A program made the position numbers and the translations under genes. A stretch of 64,000 nt of DNA from Methylocapsa sp. D3K7 (GTDB lineage: Bacteria > Pseudomonadota > Alphaproteobacteria > Rhizobiales > Beijerinckiaceae): assembly GCF_029855125.1 (NCBI RefSeq), contig NZ_CP123229.1:186001-250000 (forward strand), written 5' to 3'. The stretch's first letter is position 1. Each line of letters begins with the position of its first letter. Below the pieces are notes generated by a model. It did not search any database. It saw only the letters and a program-made list of their open reading frames with translations, and was not told where the DNA came from. This document shows, one piece after another, positions 1 through 9,268 of the stretch.

Positions 1-362
1 GACCTGGTAGCTTGCGCTCCCGGTATTGACCCACCCACAGCGTGCCCTCGGCCCAGGCGAGCCCAGAATCGCCGCCACCGCCGGGGAGCCGGGATCGAGG
101 AGAGCACGCGACCGGAATTCGGATCGATCTTCTGGATGCGGTTCTCAGCGATCTGGAACAGATGCTCGCCGTCGAACGCGGTGCCCGCATGCCCAGCGAC
201 GTCGATCGAGCGCAGCTTGTTTCCACTTACCGGATCGAAGGTGTTCAGCCGGTTGCCGGACGCAAACCAGACATGCTTGCCGTCGAACGAGACACCATTG
301 ACCCGTTCGACCTCGGGGAAGGGCCCGTATTCGCGGATGACTTCTGCCTTGGATGTTCTCAT
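1..362 (-). pseudogene. Vgb/YncE-like beta-propeller protein, 5' part, frameshifted and cut by window edge
   Basis: The minus strand from ATG 362 reads as repeated beta-propeller blades with motifs such as VNGVSFDGKHVWFAS, LNTFDPVSG and IQKIDPNSGRV, as in virginiamycin B lyase-like or glutamine cyclotransferase-like propellers. The reading frame breaks at the G-run at 83-86. Removing one base there restores a propeller-like continuation (GDSGLAWAEGTLWVGQYRE) to the window edge. The start lies 4 bp after the stop of the HTH gene, so the two are probably co-transcribed. The substrate is unknown. Either the gene is broken or the homopolymer length is a sequence error. Confidence 0.6.
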
Positions 363-366
363 TCTT

Positions 367-1590
367 TCATCCTAGCTGCCGAAGCGGCGCGGGGAGTAAC
401 AATGTCGTCGCGAATCCCACGAGCGGCGAGGTCATCCGGCGCCGCGCCCGGCCGCGCCCGAATGCCTGCACTTTGCCCGCAGTGGAAAGCGAGTCGAGCG
501 CCCGCTGTACCGTGCGCTGGCTTGTCCCGATCGCGAGCGCAAGTGCGGAACTCGACCACGACTCGCCGTCGGTAAGGAAGGCAAGCACGGCGGCATGTTC
601 CTCCTCGACCGGTCGCGCCAGCACGATGATTTCGCGCGCGCCGCGCGGCGAGAGCACGAACCCCCGTTTCGTTGCACTCACGCGGGCGACTGACCTTAGA
701 AGCCTGCGGAGCCGCCCCATCTCGACTCGCAATCGTGCGCGATGCGATTCGTCGGCGTGCTTCGCGCCGAACGCGCGGGCGAGCAGCACGTCCCGCGGTA
801 CGTCCCCAGGCCACGCCTCGCCGAGGGTTCGCGCAAGCGCGAACAGCACCGGACGCCTTGCGAGCGGCACAAGCATGTTCCGCTCGCGCACGAGATTGCG
901 GCAGGCGTCAATGACAAGCGCCTCCGACGCGAGCAGCGCCTCGACTTCCCCTAACAGGAGAGGGCGCTCCTTGCCGCGCGCGACCAGCCGCGCCACAGGT
1001 GTGTCGAGGACCGTGAAGGCTTGTTCGACCTCCGCCGCGAGCGCCGGAATGCGCGCCCCGCGCGCAGCTGCCTCGGCCCGGGCGAGCGCTGCCAACGCCG
1101 CCTTAGCGCGGACACGCCGCATGGAAATCCCGGCGACCGCGAGTTCATGTATGGCACGCAGCGCAGGCGTAAGAGCTGAGAGGTCGATCTGCGCAAGCTT
1201 GTGCTCGGCCTCGTCGAAGCGCCCGATCAGGAGCAGGCGCCGGGCCTCGAGGCAGCGCGCATGGGCTGCGTTCGCACGGTCGCCATGCGCTTCGAGACTC
1301 GCTGATGCCGCGGCCAGCGGTTTCGTGGACCAGGCGAGGTCGCGCGAAGCGAGAGCGATCTCGGCCTCGGCGACAACGCATCTCGCGCGAGCCACAACCT
1401 CTCTTGGACCGAAAGCGCGCGCCGCTTGCCGCAACAACGCTTTCGCGCGGTCGAGATCCCCGAGCTGGGCCATGGCGATGCCGCGAAGCGCGAGCGCCGG
1501 CGCGTCATCGCGGAGCGCGACTCTGTTTAGCGCGCCGAGGGGGTCGCCCATCGCGAGCGCCTGCGCCGCGGCGGTGATCAGCGAATCCAT
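367..1590 (-). CDS. Helix-turn-helix protein with helical-repeat N-terminus
   Basis: This 407-residue protein has a long alanine- and arginine-rich helical N-terminus suggestive of TPR-like repeats (for example ALALRGIAMAQLGDLDRAKA near residue 35). A winged-helix-type HTH lies near residues 340-385 (SSSALALAIGTSQRTVQRAL). It is probably a DNA-binding regulator. It is divergent from the DUF899 gene at 1678 and sits 4 bp upstream of the beta-propeller gene, so those are plausible targets. The opposite strand carries a 419-codon open frame, which is a GC-rich shadow. The exact family and ligand are not recognised. Confidence 0.75.
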   Translation of the reverse strand: MDSLITAAAQALAMGDPLGALNRVALRDDAPALALRGIAMAQLGDLDRAKALLRQAARAFGPREVVARARCVVAEAEIALASRDLAWSTKPLAAASASLEAHGDRANAAHARCLEARRLLLIGRFDEAEHKLAQIDLSALTPALRAIHELAVAGISMRRVRAKAALAALARAEAAARGARIPALAAEVEQAFTVLDTPVARLVARGKERPLLLGEVEALLASEALVIDACRNLVRERNMLVPLARRPVLFALARTLGEAWPGDVPRDVLLARAFGAKHADESHRARLRVEMGRLRRLLRSVARVSATKRGFVLSPRGAREIIVLARPVEEEHAAVLAFLTDGESWSSSALALAIGTSQRTVQRALDSLSTAGKVQAFGRGRARRRMTSPLVGFATTLLLPAPLRQLG

Positions 1591-1677
1591 CGCAATCCCG
1601 TCACACTTGTAACTCCCAGGGAGCCCACGCCTGGTCCTAGTCTAACCGATGATGGGTACAAATAACGGAGAAGGATA

Positions 1678-2445
1678 ATGACCACACACCAGACCGGAAC
1701 ACGTGAACAGTGGCTCGCAGCCCGGCTCAAGCTGCTCGATGCGGAAAAGACGCTAACGCGGCAGAGCGATGAGCTCGCGCAGCGGCGCCAGGAACTGCCC
1801 TGGGTCCGCGTCGCCAAGGACTACCGGTTCGACATTGACGAAGGGAAGGCTTCGCTCGCCGACCTCTTCCAGGGGCGCTCGCAGCTTCTCGTCTATCACT
1901 TCATGTTCGGGCCGGATTACAAGGCGGGCTGCATATCCTGTTCGTCGATCGCCGACGGCTTTAACGGCATCGCCGTGCACCTTGCCAACCACGACGTGAT
2001 GCTCTGGGCGGCATCCCGCGCACCGCTTCCGAAGCTGTAGGCGTTCAAACGGCGGATGGGTTGGACCTTTCCCTGGGCGTCCTCGCAGAGTGGAGACTTC
2101 AACTACGACTTCAACGTCTCTATCAGCGAAGAGCAGCAGCGCAACGGCGGTGCCGAGTACAATTATAGTCGCGGCGGCCACGCAATGACCGAGACGACGC
2201 TTCCACCTGTCGTTATTGAGAGCGCGGCCAGGACTGGAGCCGAGCCTTCTGCGTATGTGCGCGAGCGGCCGGGCCTCAGCGCCTTCGTTCTCGAGGACGG
2301 CGTCGTCTATCACACCTATTCGACCTATGCTCGTGGACTGGACGGCCTCTGGGGTATGTATCAGTGGCTTGACCGCGCGCCCAAAGGACGCAACGAAGCG
2401 GGCGTCTGGTGGCGTCACCATGACAGCTATGAGCAGATGGCGTGA
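1678..2445 (+). pseudogene. DUF899 family thioredoxin-like protein interrupted by an amber stop
   Basis: The translation matches the DUF899 family: an N-terminal helix, ELPWVRVAKDYRFD, LLVYHFMFGPDYKAGCISCS with the CxxC-like cysteines, and a C-terminal DGLWGMYQWLDRAPKGR. Codon 121 is TAG at 2038-2040. The frame then continues with typical family sequence (AFKRRMGWTFPW) to TGA 2443-2445. Family members usually have a glutamine at this point, so CAG to TAG is the likely change. Without the stop the protein would be 255 residues. Suppression or a sequence error could also explain it. The start is ATG 1678 with GGAGAAGG just upstream. Confidence 0.8.
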
Positions 2446-2855
2446 TGACCGCCACCCGATATGACACCGGGCGCCGAAGCCATGCGGCGGCGCCGACCTT
2501 CGCCGTCATGGCGCTCCTGGCCTCTGTGCCCCGCGGAGGTACGGACATGATGTGCTCGGCCGGGCATGATGCCTCTCCGCTGAGCGGAATGGTCCCAATG
2601 TACGTGCTGATGAGCGCATTCCATTTGGCGCCTTGGCTGAAACTGATCTCCCGCCGACGAAGCGCTGCCCCGGTCATCGCAAAATGGGCTTGGACCGCTG
2701 GCGCTGACGGTATTTTTCCGCCGCATGATGAGCTAACGCTGGATCGTTGCAGCGGCTGTCAAAAATCGAGCGATGGGCGCCGAGAGCCGCTGAAACAGAG
2801 CAAATGGCGAGTCGTGGAAATTTGCACTGGATACATAAGAAATTTTCTCAGTTGA
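2445..2855 (+). CDS. Small hypothetical membrane-associated protein downstream of DUF899
   Basis: The ATG at 2445 overlaps the TGA of the DUF899 gene, so translation is coupled. The N-terminal half has a short hydrophobic stretch (FAVMALLAS) and a second one (MVPMYVLMSAFHLAPWLKLI) of the type seen in small proteins beside DUF899 genes. After about residue 75 the sequence becomes polar and low in recognisable character. The original stop may have been lost and the tail may be run-on. Function unknown. Confidence 0.45.
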   Translation: MTATRYDTGRRSHAAAPTFAVMALLASVPRGGTDMMCSAGHDASPLSGMVPMYVLMSAFHLAPWLKLISRRRSAAPVIAKWAWTAGADGIFPPHDELTLDRCSGCQKSSDGRREPLKQSKWRVVEICTGYIRNFLS

Positions 2856-2946
2856 ATCAGCGCGTTACCATGGCTTAGAACAATCGACTGGGAGTAAAGC
2901 CGCCCAACGCGCGCTTGACGGGGCGTAGCCAATACCAAGGCAAACT

Positions 2947-3255
2947 ATGAACAATATCCAGCTGTCGCATCATATCCTTCCAAATGCCTCGACCATGCTT
3001 GGGGTCTGTTTGACCGGAATAGGCCTGGTGAAACTCGCCGAGGTGCATTTAGGTCCCAGCCACGTCGATGAGTATCTGGCTATTGATGCTGTTTGCTTTA
3101 TGATCAGTTGCATGTGTTCTTATGCTTCTATCCGGAGAGACCGGCGCGGACAGAATATGCGAAGTAGACTTGAGCAAACTGCGGATTATTTCTTTATGAT
3201 CGGCCTCGTCGCGATGACTTTTATTTCCGTACTCTTCGCCTATGAATTCGTTTGA
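2947..3255 (+). CDS. Hypothetical three-helix membrane protein
   Basis: This 102-residue protein has hydrophobic segments near residues 15-30, 45-62 and 82-101, separated by a basic loop (SIRRDRRGQNMRSRLEQ). It does not match a family I know. The start ATG follows a weak purine-rich site. The stop TGA at 3253 lies only 13 bp before the left end of the IS5-type element, so insertion removed any original downstream context but not the coding sequence. Confidence 0.5.
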   Translation: MNNIQLSHHILPNASTMLGVCLTGIGLVKLAEVHLGPSHVDEYLAIDAVCFMISCMCSYASIRRDRRGQNMRSRLEQTADYFFMIGLVAMTFISVLFAYEFV

Positions 3256-3268
3256 CTGTCCTGGCTAG

Positions 3269-4111
3269 GGTCAGGACTCATTGATTGATCCAGAAGATGA
3301 CGATTGCGGCGATGCAGATTGCTGACATGAAAGTATGGGCGCATCGGTCGTAACGCGTGTGGATGCGCCGCCAGTCCTTGAGCCTGCCGAACATGTTCTC
3401 GATCTTGTGGCGCTCGCGATAGAGCATGCGGTCGTGTTCGATCGGTATTTTTCGATTGGACTTGGAGGGGATGCAGGCGGCGATTTTGCGCTTTGCGAGA
3501 GCCTGGCGGAACCAGTCGGCGTCGTAGCCCTTGTCGGCGAGGAGTTCCCTCGCCCGGGGCAGCACCGGCAGCATCAGTGCCACTCCCTTGTAATCGCTCA
3601 TCCGCCCCTCGCTGAGCAGCATGACGAGCGGGCGTCCCTTGCCGTCGCACACCCGCGTGCAGCTTGGAGTTCAGGCCGCCCTTGGTGCGCCCGATACGTC
3701 GGGGAATAGACCCTTTTTCAAAAGGCTGGCGGCGGTGCGATGCGCTTTGAGATGCGTGGCGTCGATCATGATCCGTCCCGGCTTGCCGCCCTTGCGCGCC
3801 AGCTCGGCGAAGATCTTGTTGAACCCGCCCAGGCGGCTCCAGCGGATAAACCGGTTGTAGACCGTCTTGTGCGGGCCATATTCCCTGGGCGCGTCGCGCC
3901 AGCGAAGTCCATTCCTGATCACGAACACGATGGCGCTGACGATCTGGCGATCGTCCACCCGCGCGATCCCGTGCGACAGCGGAAAATAACCCTCAATCCG
4001 GCGCATCTGCGCCTCGGAGAGCAAAAACAAATCAGCCATGGCGAAGCCTCCTCGCCCCGCCTATGAATCAGCCGACTCACCTCAACGCAAGAACTTTAAT
4101 GGGTCCCGAGT
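3269..4111 (-). mobile_element. IS5-family insertion sequence, 843 bp
   Basis: Imperfect terminal inverted repeats are visible (GGTCAGGACTCATT at the left; ACTCGGGACCCATT read inward from the right). CTAG is duplicated directly outside them at 3265-3268 and 4112-4115, which fits the YTAR target preference of IS5-group elements. The element carries one broken transposase gene. Its right-hand CTAG is also the left junction of the adjacent IS630 element. Confidence 0.75.
3278..4039 (-). pseudogene. IS5-family transposase, disrupted
   Basis: The first part (4039 down to TGA 3671) matches the IS5 N-terminus (RIEGYFPLSHG, GLRWRDAPREYGPHKTVYNR, MIDATHLKAHRTAASLLKKG). The second part (3652-3278) gives the C-terminal half (MLLSEGRMSDYKG, LADKGYDADWFR, IENMFGRLKDWRRIHTRYDR) with the conserved acidic and YREK-like residues. 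Both parts are in the same frame. The roughly 50 bp between them reads correctly only in another frame (PRRIGRTKGGLNSKLHA), so a lost base near 3711 and a gained base near 3656 compensate but leave a stop. Probably inactive. Confidence 0.8.
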
Positions 4112-4114
4112 CTA

Positions 4115-5166
4115 GAGCAGTATCCGACCTGAATGAATCTGAAGGGATTCCCGAATCGGGCTTGAGGTGATTCAAACTGTCTGCCGGAGCAAGGAGGCCG
4201 GCAGGCATGTCGAAAGCCTTGTCTCTCGATCTTCGGGTTCGTGTACTGTCCGCGGTTGCGCAGGGTCTAAGCCATCGCGAAGCCGGCGCGCGGTTCGCGG
4301 TCAGCGCATCGAGCGTCAGCCGCTGGCGAAAGCTTGCGCGGGAACGGGGTGACGCGCGTCCGAAGGCGCTCGGCGGGGATCGTCGGTCGGGCCGGATCGA
4401 CGCCCATAAGGACACAGTCCTCTGCGTGCTCGAGGCGACGCCCGACATCACCATCGAGGAGTTACGCCAAACGCTGGCGGACAAGGGGCTTGTCGTCGGC
4501 TATGGCACGATCCGCCGCTTCTTCGCGCGTCATGCGATCACGCGCAAAAAAAGACTGCGCACGCCAGCGAGCAGGATCGCCCCGACGTCCTGAAACGGCG
4601 CGAGGACTGGTTCGACGGGCAGATCGATCTCGACCCTGACCGCCTCGTCTTCATCGACGAGACCTGGGCCTCGACGAAGATGGCCCGCACGCATGGCCGT
4701 TGCCGGCGCGGCGAACGCCTGCGCGTCGGCGTGCCCCATGGCCACTGGAAGACCACGACTTTTGTCGCCGCCCTCACGACGCGCGGCATGATCGCGCCGT
4801 GGGTGCTGGACGGGCCGATCAACCGCGACGCTTTCGAGACCTATGTCGACAAGGCCCTCGTTCCAGACCTGCGGCCGGGCGACATCGTCGTCATGGACAA
4901 TCTGTCGAGCCATAAGGGGCCAAGAGTGCGGGAGATGATCGCGGCGGCGGACGCCAGCCTTCTCTACCTGCCGCCTTACAGTCCGGACTTCAACCCGATC
5001 GAGAATGCCTTCTCCAAGCTGAAGGCTCATCTGCGTAAGGCTGCCGAGCGAACCGTCGGCGGCCTCTGGGACGCCATCGGCCGCATCATCGATCTGTTCG
5101 CTCCAGCGGAATGCAAAAACTACTTCGCCGCCGCAGGATACGATGCAACATGATCGGCTATTGCTC
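4115..5166 (+). mobile_element. IS630-family (Tc1/mariner-like) insertion sequence, 1052 bp
   Basis: Terminal inverted repeats are visible (GAGCAGTATCCGACC at the left; GAGCAATAGCCGATC read inward from the right). TA dinucleotides flank the element at 4113-4114 and 5167-5168, as expected for IS630 elements. It encodes one transposase through a programmed frameshift. The left TA lies within the CTAG that flanks the neighbouring IS5-type element. Confidence 0.8.
4207..5153 (+). CDS. IS630-family transposase, two frames joined by -1 frameshift
   Basis: The first frame (4207-4593) holds an N-terminal HTH domain (GLSHREAGARFAVSASSVSRW, a winged second part, RRFFARHAITRKK). The second frame covers the DDE catalytic half (LVFIDETWASTKMARTHG, GDIVVMDNLSSHKG, LPPYSPDFNPIENAFSKLKA), so the catalytic acidic residues look intact. 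The frames differ by -1 and overlap at a run of seven A at 4546-4552, a standard slippery sequence for IS630 transposases. This copy may be functional. Confidence 0.85.
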
Positions 5167-5307
5167 TAGTGGCAAAATGAGGCCCCCCCGAGCTTCTAGG
5201 TTTTGGCAATAGCTACCATCAGCACGGTTGATTCTGTAAAGAGGCTTCCCTTGGGGCGTCATTCATGCAATGCCCTACGCGACCTTCCTTGACCCCCAGT
5301 GACCGAA

Positions 5308-6027
5308 ATGACCGAGTTTTTCCGTGAAGTCGATGAAGATGTCCGGCGTGACCGCATCATCCAGATTTGGACAAAGTATCGCTATATATTCATAGGCTTG
5401 GCTGTTTTGCTCGTGGCTGGCACGGGCGCTTGGCGCGCCTATGAACATTACCGCGATGAGGCGGCGGAAAGCGCGGGCAGCAAGTTCGAAGCCGCCGCGC
5501 AACTCGCCCGCGATGGCAAATCCGCCGAAGCGGCGGCCGCCTATGAGGCATTGAGCAAAACCGCGCCGTCCGGCTATGCGAGCCTCGCCCGCCTGCGTGC
5601 CGCGGCTGAGATCTCGGCTGGCGACCCGCAAGCGGCGATCAAGGCTTACGACGGCATGGCGGACGATCCAAGCTTCAATCCGGCCTTCAAGGATGTCGCT
5701 AAGCTGCGCGCCGCGATGTTGCGCGTCGACAGCGACGATCCTTTGGATTTCGAACGGAGATATGCGCCGCTTGCCTCGGACACATTCCCCTATCGTTTTC
5801 AGATCCGCGAGCTTTTGGGCCTTGCCGCCTTGAAGCGGAAGGCTTTTGATACCGCCGGGCGTTGGTTTGACGGAATCGTGTCGGACACACGGGCGCCGGC
5901 GGGGGTGCGTACGCGAGCTGGGGCCCTTCTCGGTCTCGTTCAATCCTCGTTGCTGCCCAACGAGAAAACGGCGCCTGCGGAAACGCAAGCCGGAAATCCG
6001 CCGCCCGGAGACAAACCGGCCAAATGA
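5308..6027 (+). CDS. Membrane-anchored tetratricopeptide protein (YfgM-like)
   Basis: This 239-residue protein has a short cytoplasmic N-terminus rich in charge (FFREVDEDVRRDR), one transmembrane helix near residues 25-45 and a periplasmic TPR-like domain with helical pairs (KFEAAAQLARDGKSAEAAAA, YASLARLRAAAEISAGDPQA). This is the layout of the YfgM/PF09976 family. It lies just upstream of der, as YfgM-like genes often do. The tail from about residue 220 is proline-rich and probably disordered. I prefer ATG 5308; an in-frame GTG lies at 5299. Confidence 0.85.
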   Translation: MTEFFREVDEDVRRDRIIQIWTKYRYIFIGLAVLLVAGTGAWRAYEHYRDEAAESAGSKFEAAAQLARDGKSAEAAAAYEALSKTAPSGYASLARLRAAAEISAGDPQAAIKAYDGMADDPSFNPAFKDVAKLRAAMLRVDSDDPLDFERRYAPLASDTFPYRFQIRELLGLAALKRKAFDTAGRWFDGIVSDTRAPAGVRTRAGALLGLVQSSLLPNEKTAPAETQAGNPPPGDKPAK

Positions 6028-6039
6028 CAGTCGGGAGCG

Positions 6040-7443
6040 ATGTTCACAGTTGCGATCATCGGCCGGCCGAACGTCGGCAAGTCGACGCTGTTTAACCGGC
6101 TTGCCGGGAAAAAACTTGCCCTCGTCGACGACCGCCCGGGGGTGACCCGGGACAGGCGCGAAGGGGAGGCGAAGCTCGGTGATTTGGTCTTTAAGATTGT
6201 CGATACAGCTGGTCTGGAGGAAGGCGATACCGCGTCCTTGCAAGGCCGGATGCGGGCTCAAACAGAGGCGGCGATCGACGGCGCTGACGCGATTTTCTTC
6301 GTGTTCGACTCACGCGCGGGTTTAAGCCCAACCGACCGGTTCTTCGCCAATCTCGTTCGGCGCGCCGACAAGCCTTTGATCCTCATTGCCAATAAAGCCG
6401 AGGGGCGGGCGGGCGCGGCAGGTGCGCTGGAAGGCTTTGATCTTGGTCTTGGTGAGCCTGTGCCGCTCTCGGCGGAACATGGGGATGGTTTTGCCGAACT
6501 TTATGCTGCCTTGCGGGAAGCGCTCCCAGAGGCAACCGAATTGCCTGCCGGACTGGCTGAAGACAGGCCGCGCGCGCGGCCTGGAGAAGACGAAGATGGC
6601 ACGGAACTCGATGTCACGAAGCCGCTCCGGATCGCGATCATCGGCCGTCCCAACGCCGGTAAATCGACACTCCTCAATAAGATTCTGGGCCAGGAACGGC
6701 TGTTAACGGGGCCGGAACCGGGCCTCACGCGCGACACGATCGGCATCGATTTCGCTTGGGGCAACCGGCAAATCAAAATGTTCGACACGGCGGGGCTGCG
6801 CAAGCGCGCCAGAGTCGAGCAGGGTTTGGAGAAGCTTGCCGGCGCTGATGCCCTTCGCGCGGCGAAATTTGCTGAAGTTGTGGTCCTGCTGCTGGACGCC
6901 ACGATACCTTTCGAGAAACAAGATCTAACCCTGGCCGATCTCGCCGAACGCGAGGGCAGGGCGCTCGTCATCGGTGTCAACAAATGGGATTTGATCGAAG
7001 CCAAGAGCGCCAAGCTTGTGGAACTGCGCGAGGAAGCCGCGAGACTTTTGCCGCAAGTGAAAGGCGCGCCGGTCATGCCGGTCTCCGGCGCGACCGGGCA
7101 GGGGATCGAGCAACTCATGGAGGCGATCTTTCGTGTCCATGCGACCTGGAACAAACGCATATCGACGGGACGCCTCAATCGCTGGCTGGAAGCTGTCATT
7201 GAGCAAACTCCGCCACCCGCAGTTGCTGGGCGCCGCATTAAGATCCGATACATGACGCAACTGCGGGCCCGGCCGCCCTATTTCGTCATTTTCGGCAATC
7301 AGCTCGAAGCACTGCCCGCGAGCTACGAGCGTTTTCTCGTCAATGGCCTCCGCCAAGCCTTCGATTTGCCCGGCGTTCCCATCCGGATCTCAAAGAAAAC
7401 GAGCGACAATCCTTATGCTGGCAAAAGATCGCGGCAGCGATAG
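6040..7443 (+). CDS. der: Ribosome biogenesis GTPase Der (EngA)
   Basis: Two tandem GTPase domains are present. The first has P-loop GRPNVGKS at residues 8-15, DTAG and NKAE; the second has GRPNAGKS near residue 205, [12 protein letters not shown] and NKWD. They are followed by the C-terminal KH-like domain ending in [17 protein letters not shown]. The length of 467 residues is normal for alphaproteobacteria. Der binds the 50S subunit and is needed for its maturation. It starts 12 bp after the TPR gene, suggesting one transcript. Confidence 0.97.
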   Translation: MFTVAIIGRPNVGKSTLFNRLAGKKLALVDDRPGVTRDRREGEAKLGDLVFKIVDTAGLEEGDTASLQGRMRAQTEAAIDGADAIFFVFDSRAGLSPTDRFFANLVRRADKPLILIANKAEGRAGAAGALEGFDLGLGEPVPLSAEHGDGFAELYAALREALPEATELPAGLAEDRPRARPGEDEDGTELDVTKPLRIAIIGRPNAGKSTLLNKILGQERLLTGPEPGLTRDTIGIDFAWGNRQIKMFDTAGLRKRARVEQGLEKLAGADALRAAKFAEVVVLLLDATIPFEKQDLTLADLAEREGRALVIGVNKWDLIEAKSAKLVELREEAARLLPQVKGAPVMPVSGATGQGIEQLMEAIFRVHATWNKRISTGRLNRWLEAVIEQTPPPAVAGRRIKIRYMTQLRARPPYFVIFGNQLEALPASYERFLVNGLRQAFDLPGVPIRISKKTSDNPYAGKRSRQR

Positions 7444-7538
7444 GATGATCGCCGCTGTGATCGCACCACTGTCAATTCGCGCTTCGGAAATGCTTATGGC
7501 TGCCCGGCTTTGCAATCGTAAGAGATAGGATCAACCCA

Positions 7539-8063
7539 TTGGCAGCAACAGACAAATCCAAGGGACTTCGCCGGCTGTTTCTTTGGCCGGCCGAGGCGGT
7601 CGTTTTCCTCTATGTCGTCCTGGATGCCATTGCGATGCCGGTTGTCCGGCCGCTGCTCCGGTGGGTGGCAAAGCTCCGGTTCGTTATTCGTCTGCAAGAC
7701 CTTGTCGCCGTCCTTCCGCCTTATGCGATCCTTGTTCTGCTCGCCGTTCCTCTAGCCTTCGCGGAACCCGCCAAAATTTATGCCTTGGTCTTGATGGGCC
7801 AGGGGCATTTTACGGCGGGATTTGTCACGATCGCGCTGGCTTATCTCGTCAGTCTCGTCGTCGTCGAGCGCATTTATCACGCGGGGAAGACAAAGCTGAA
7901 AACGATCGTTTGGTTCGGCAGGCTCATGGATTGGCTGACCGGCAACCGCGACCGTCTCCTCGCCTGGGCACGCGCGACGTGGATCTGGAAACTGTCCTTG
8001 GAATTCAAGCAAACGGCGCGCGATCTGCTGGCAAAGCTCCGGCATTGGTTTCCCGCCGGCTGA
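7539..8063 (+). CDS. Hypothetical inner-membrane protein
   Basis: This 174-residue protein has hydrophobic segments near residues 18-38, 55-75 and 92-112 and a basic amphipathic C-terminal tail (residues 120-170). The start codon is TTG, with no ATG in a suitable position. It lies about 100 bp after der in the same direction. I do not recognise the family. Confidence 0.65.
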   Translation: MAATDKSKGLRRLFLWPAEAVVFLYVVLDAIAMPVVRPLLRWVAKLRFVIRLQDLVAVLPPYAILVLLAVPLAFAEPAKIYALVLMGQGHFTAGFVTIALAYLVSLVVVERIYHAGKTKLKTIVWFGRLMDWLTGNRDRLLAWARATWIWKLSLEFKQTARDLLAKLRHWFPAG

Positions 8064-8206
8064 GCGGACAAACAGAACAGAAATTTCGCTGCACCGCGTC
8101 ATTGTTCCATCTTGACCGGCACGAGGAGGCCCGGTATCCTGAATAATAGATGGATGATAACGACTATTTGATATACTATCACTAATAATCAGCTGGATGA
8201 TGAAGA

Positions 8207-9259
8207 ATGGATGAAGCGGCTTTATTGATGTCCAGTGAAGTCCAGATAAATAGAAAACCTCCTATACTAACACGAATACCTTGGCTAGACGCGGCTCGGG
8301 GGTTTTGTATAATACTCGTTGTCTTTTGTCATGCCATTGGTGGCCTTACCGGTGCTGGTTTGCTGACACAGCAAAGCATATTTGTCACTCTCTATTATTT
8401 TATATATACGTTTCATATTCCTGCTTTTTTCGTAATATCTGGAATGCTGGCGCCATCGAGCGTTAGCAAAGATCCAAAAAAGTTTTTAAATAACAATATT
8501 AAATATATTTTATATCCCTATGTTTTATACGGAACGATCCAAATCCTAGTAATGAATTATTTTTCACACTATCTAAACCGGCCACTGCCCTTCGACCCTC
8601 TTGAATTTCTAGTTCTAATTATCGGGAGCCCCTCCCAATTTTGGTTTCTTAAGATATTATTTTTTGTACATATTGCCTATTTAATATCGAGAAAATACTC
8701 AACTGACACCTGGTTTCTATTGTTGTGCATTGTCTTGCGCGGATGTGTCGAGCTTTTAGCTCTGCCGGCGGAAATTTCGAAATTCAGCCAATTTGCGATT
8801 TTCTATGCCTTGGGTGTGATTTTTTCCAAGGAAGCCCTGAATTGGCCCGCACGCAGCCGGTTTCCGCTGATTTGGGCGGTTGTTTTTGGTCTATTTTGGG
8901 TTTTCTTCGCAGCCACATCTTTCGGTCAAGACGATCCCATCTTAGGTGGCAGGTTACGCGGCAGCCTTCTTCCCGCGTCGATCGCCGGGTGCTTATTTAT
9001 CTTTGCGCTTTCGGGTGTCAAACTCGTCGGAAATTTCAAACCATTGACGTATATTGGGAAAAACGCACTGGTCATATTCTGTCTTCACATCTTGTTTGTG
9101 GCCGGTTCGCGCATCATCTTTATGAAAATTTTCGGTGCATCTAAGATTGGTATTATTTTGCCTGCCATAACATTGGCAGGGATCGCGGGACCCCTCCTCT
9201 TTCTCCAAATCGTCGAGCGCTTTCAGTTGCGCGCCGCGCTGGGCCTTGGACCCAATTAA
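8207..9259 (+). CDS. Acyltransferase family 3 membrane protein (OafA/WecH type)
   Basis: The N-terminus carries the acyltransferase-3 signature WLDAARGFCIILVVFCHAIG with the conserved arginine and histidine, followed by about ten hydrophobic helices over 350 residues. Such enzymes move acyl groups onto sugars of surface polysaccharides. The first 600 bases are much richer in A and T than the neighbours (runs such as ttaaataacaatattaaata), which suggests horizontal acquisition. It ends 9 bp from the convergent cytochrome gene. The acceptor is unknown. Confidence 0.85.
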   Translation: MDEAALLMSSEVQINRKPPILTRIPWLDAARGFCIILVVFCHAIGGLTGAGLLTQQSIFVTLYYFIYTFHIPAFFVISGMLAPSSVSKDPKKFLNNNIKYILYPYVLYGTIQILVMNYFSHYLNRPLPFDPLEFLVLIIGSPSQFWFLKILFFVHIAYLISRKYSTDTWFLLLCIVLRGCVELLALPAEISKFSQFAIFYALGVIFSKEALNWPARSRFPLIWAVVFGLFWVFFAATSFGQDDPILGGRLRGSLLPASIAGCLFIFALSGVKLVGNFKPLTYIGKNALVIFCLHILFVAGSRIIFMKIFGASKIGIILPAITLAGIAGPLLFLQIVERFQLRAALGLGPN

Positions 9260-9268
9260 CCCGCCAAT

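Noticed and set aside
353..1612. 419-codon plus-strand open frame
   Set aside because: It is antisense to the HTH gene, rich in Ser/Arg/Ala and without domains; a GC-driven shadow.
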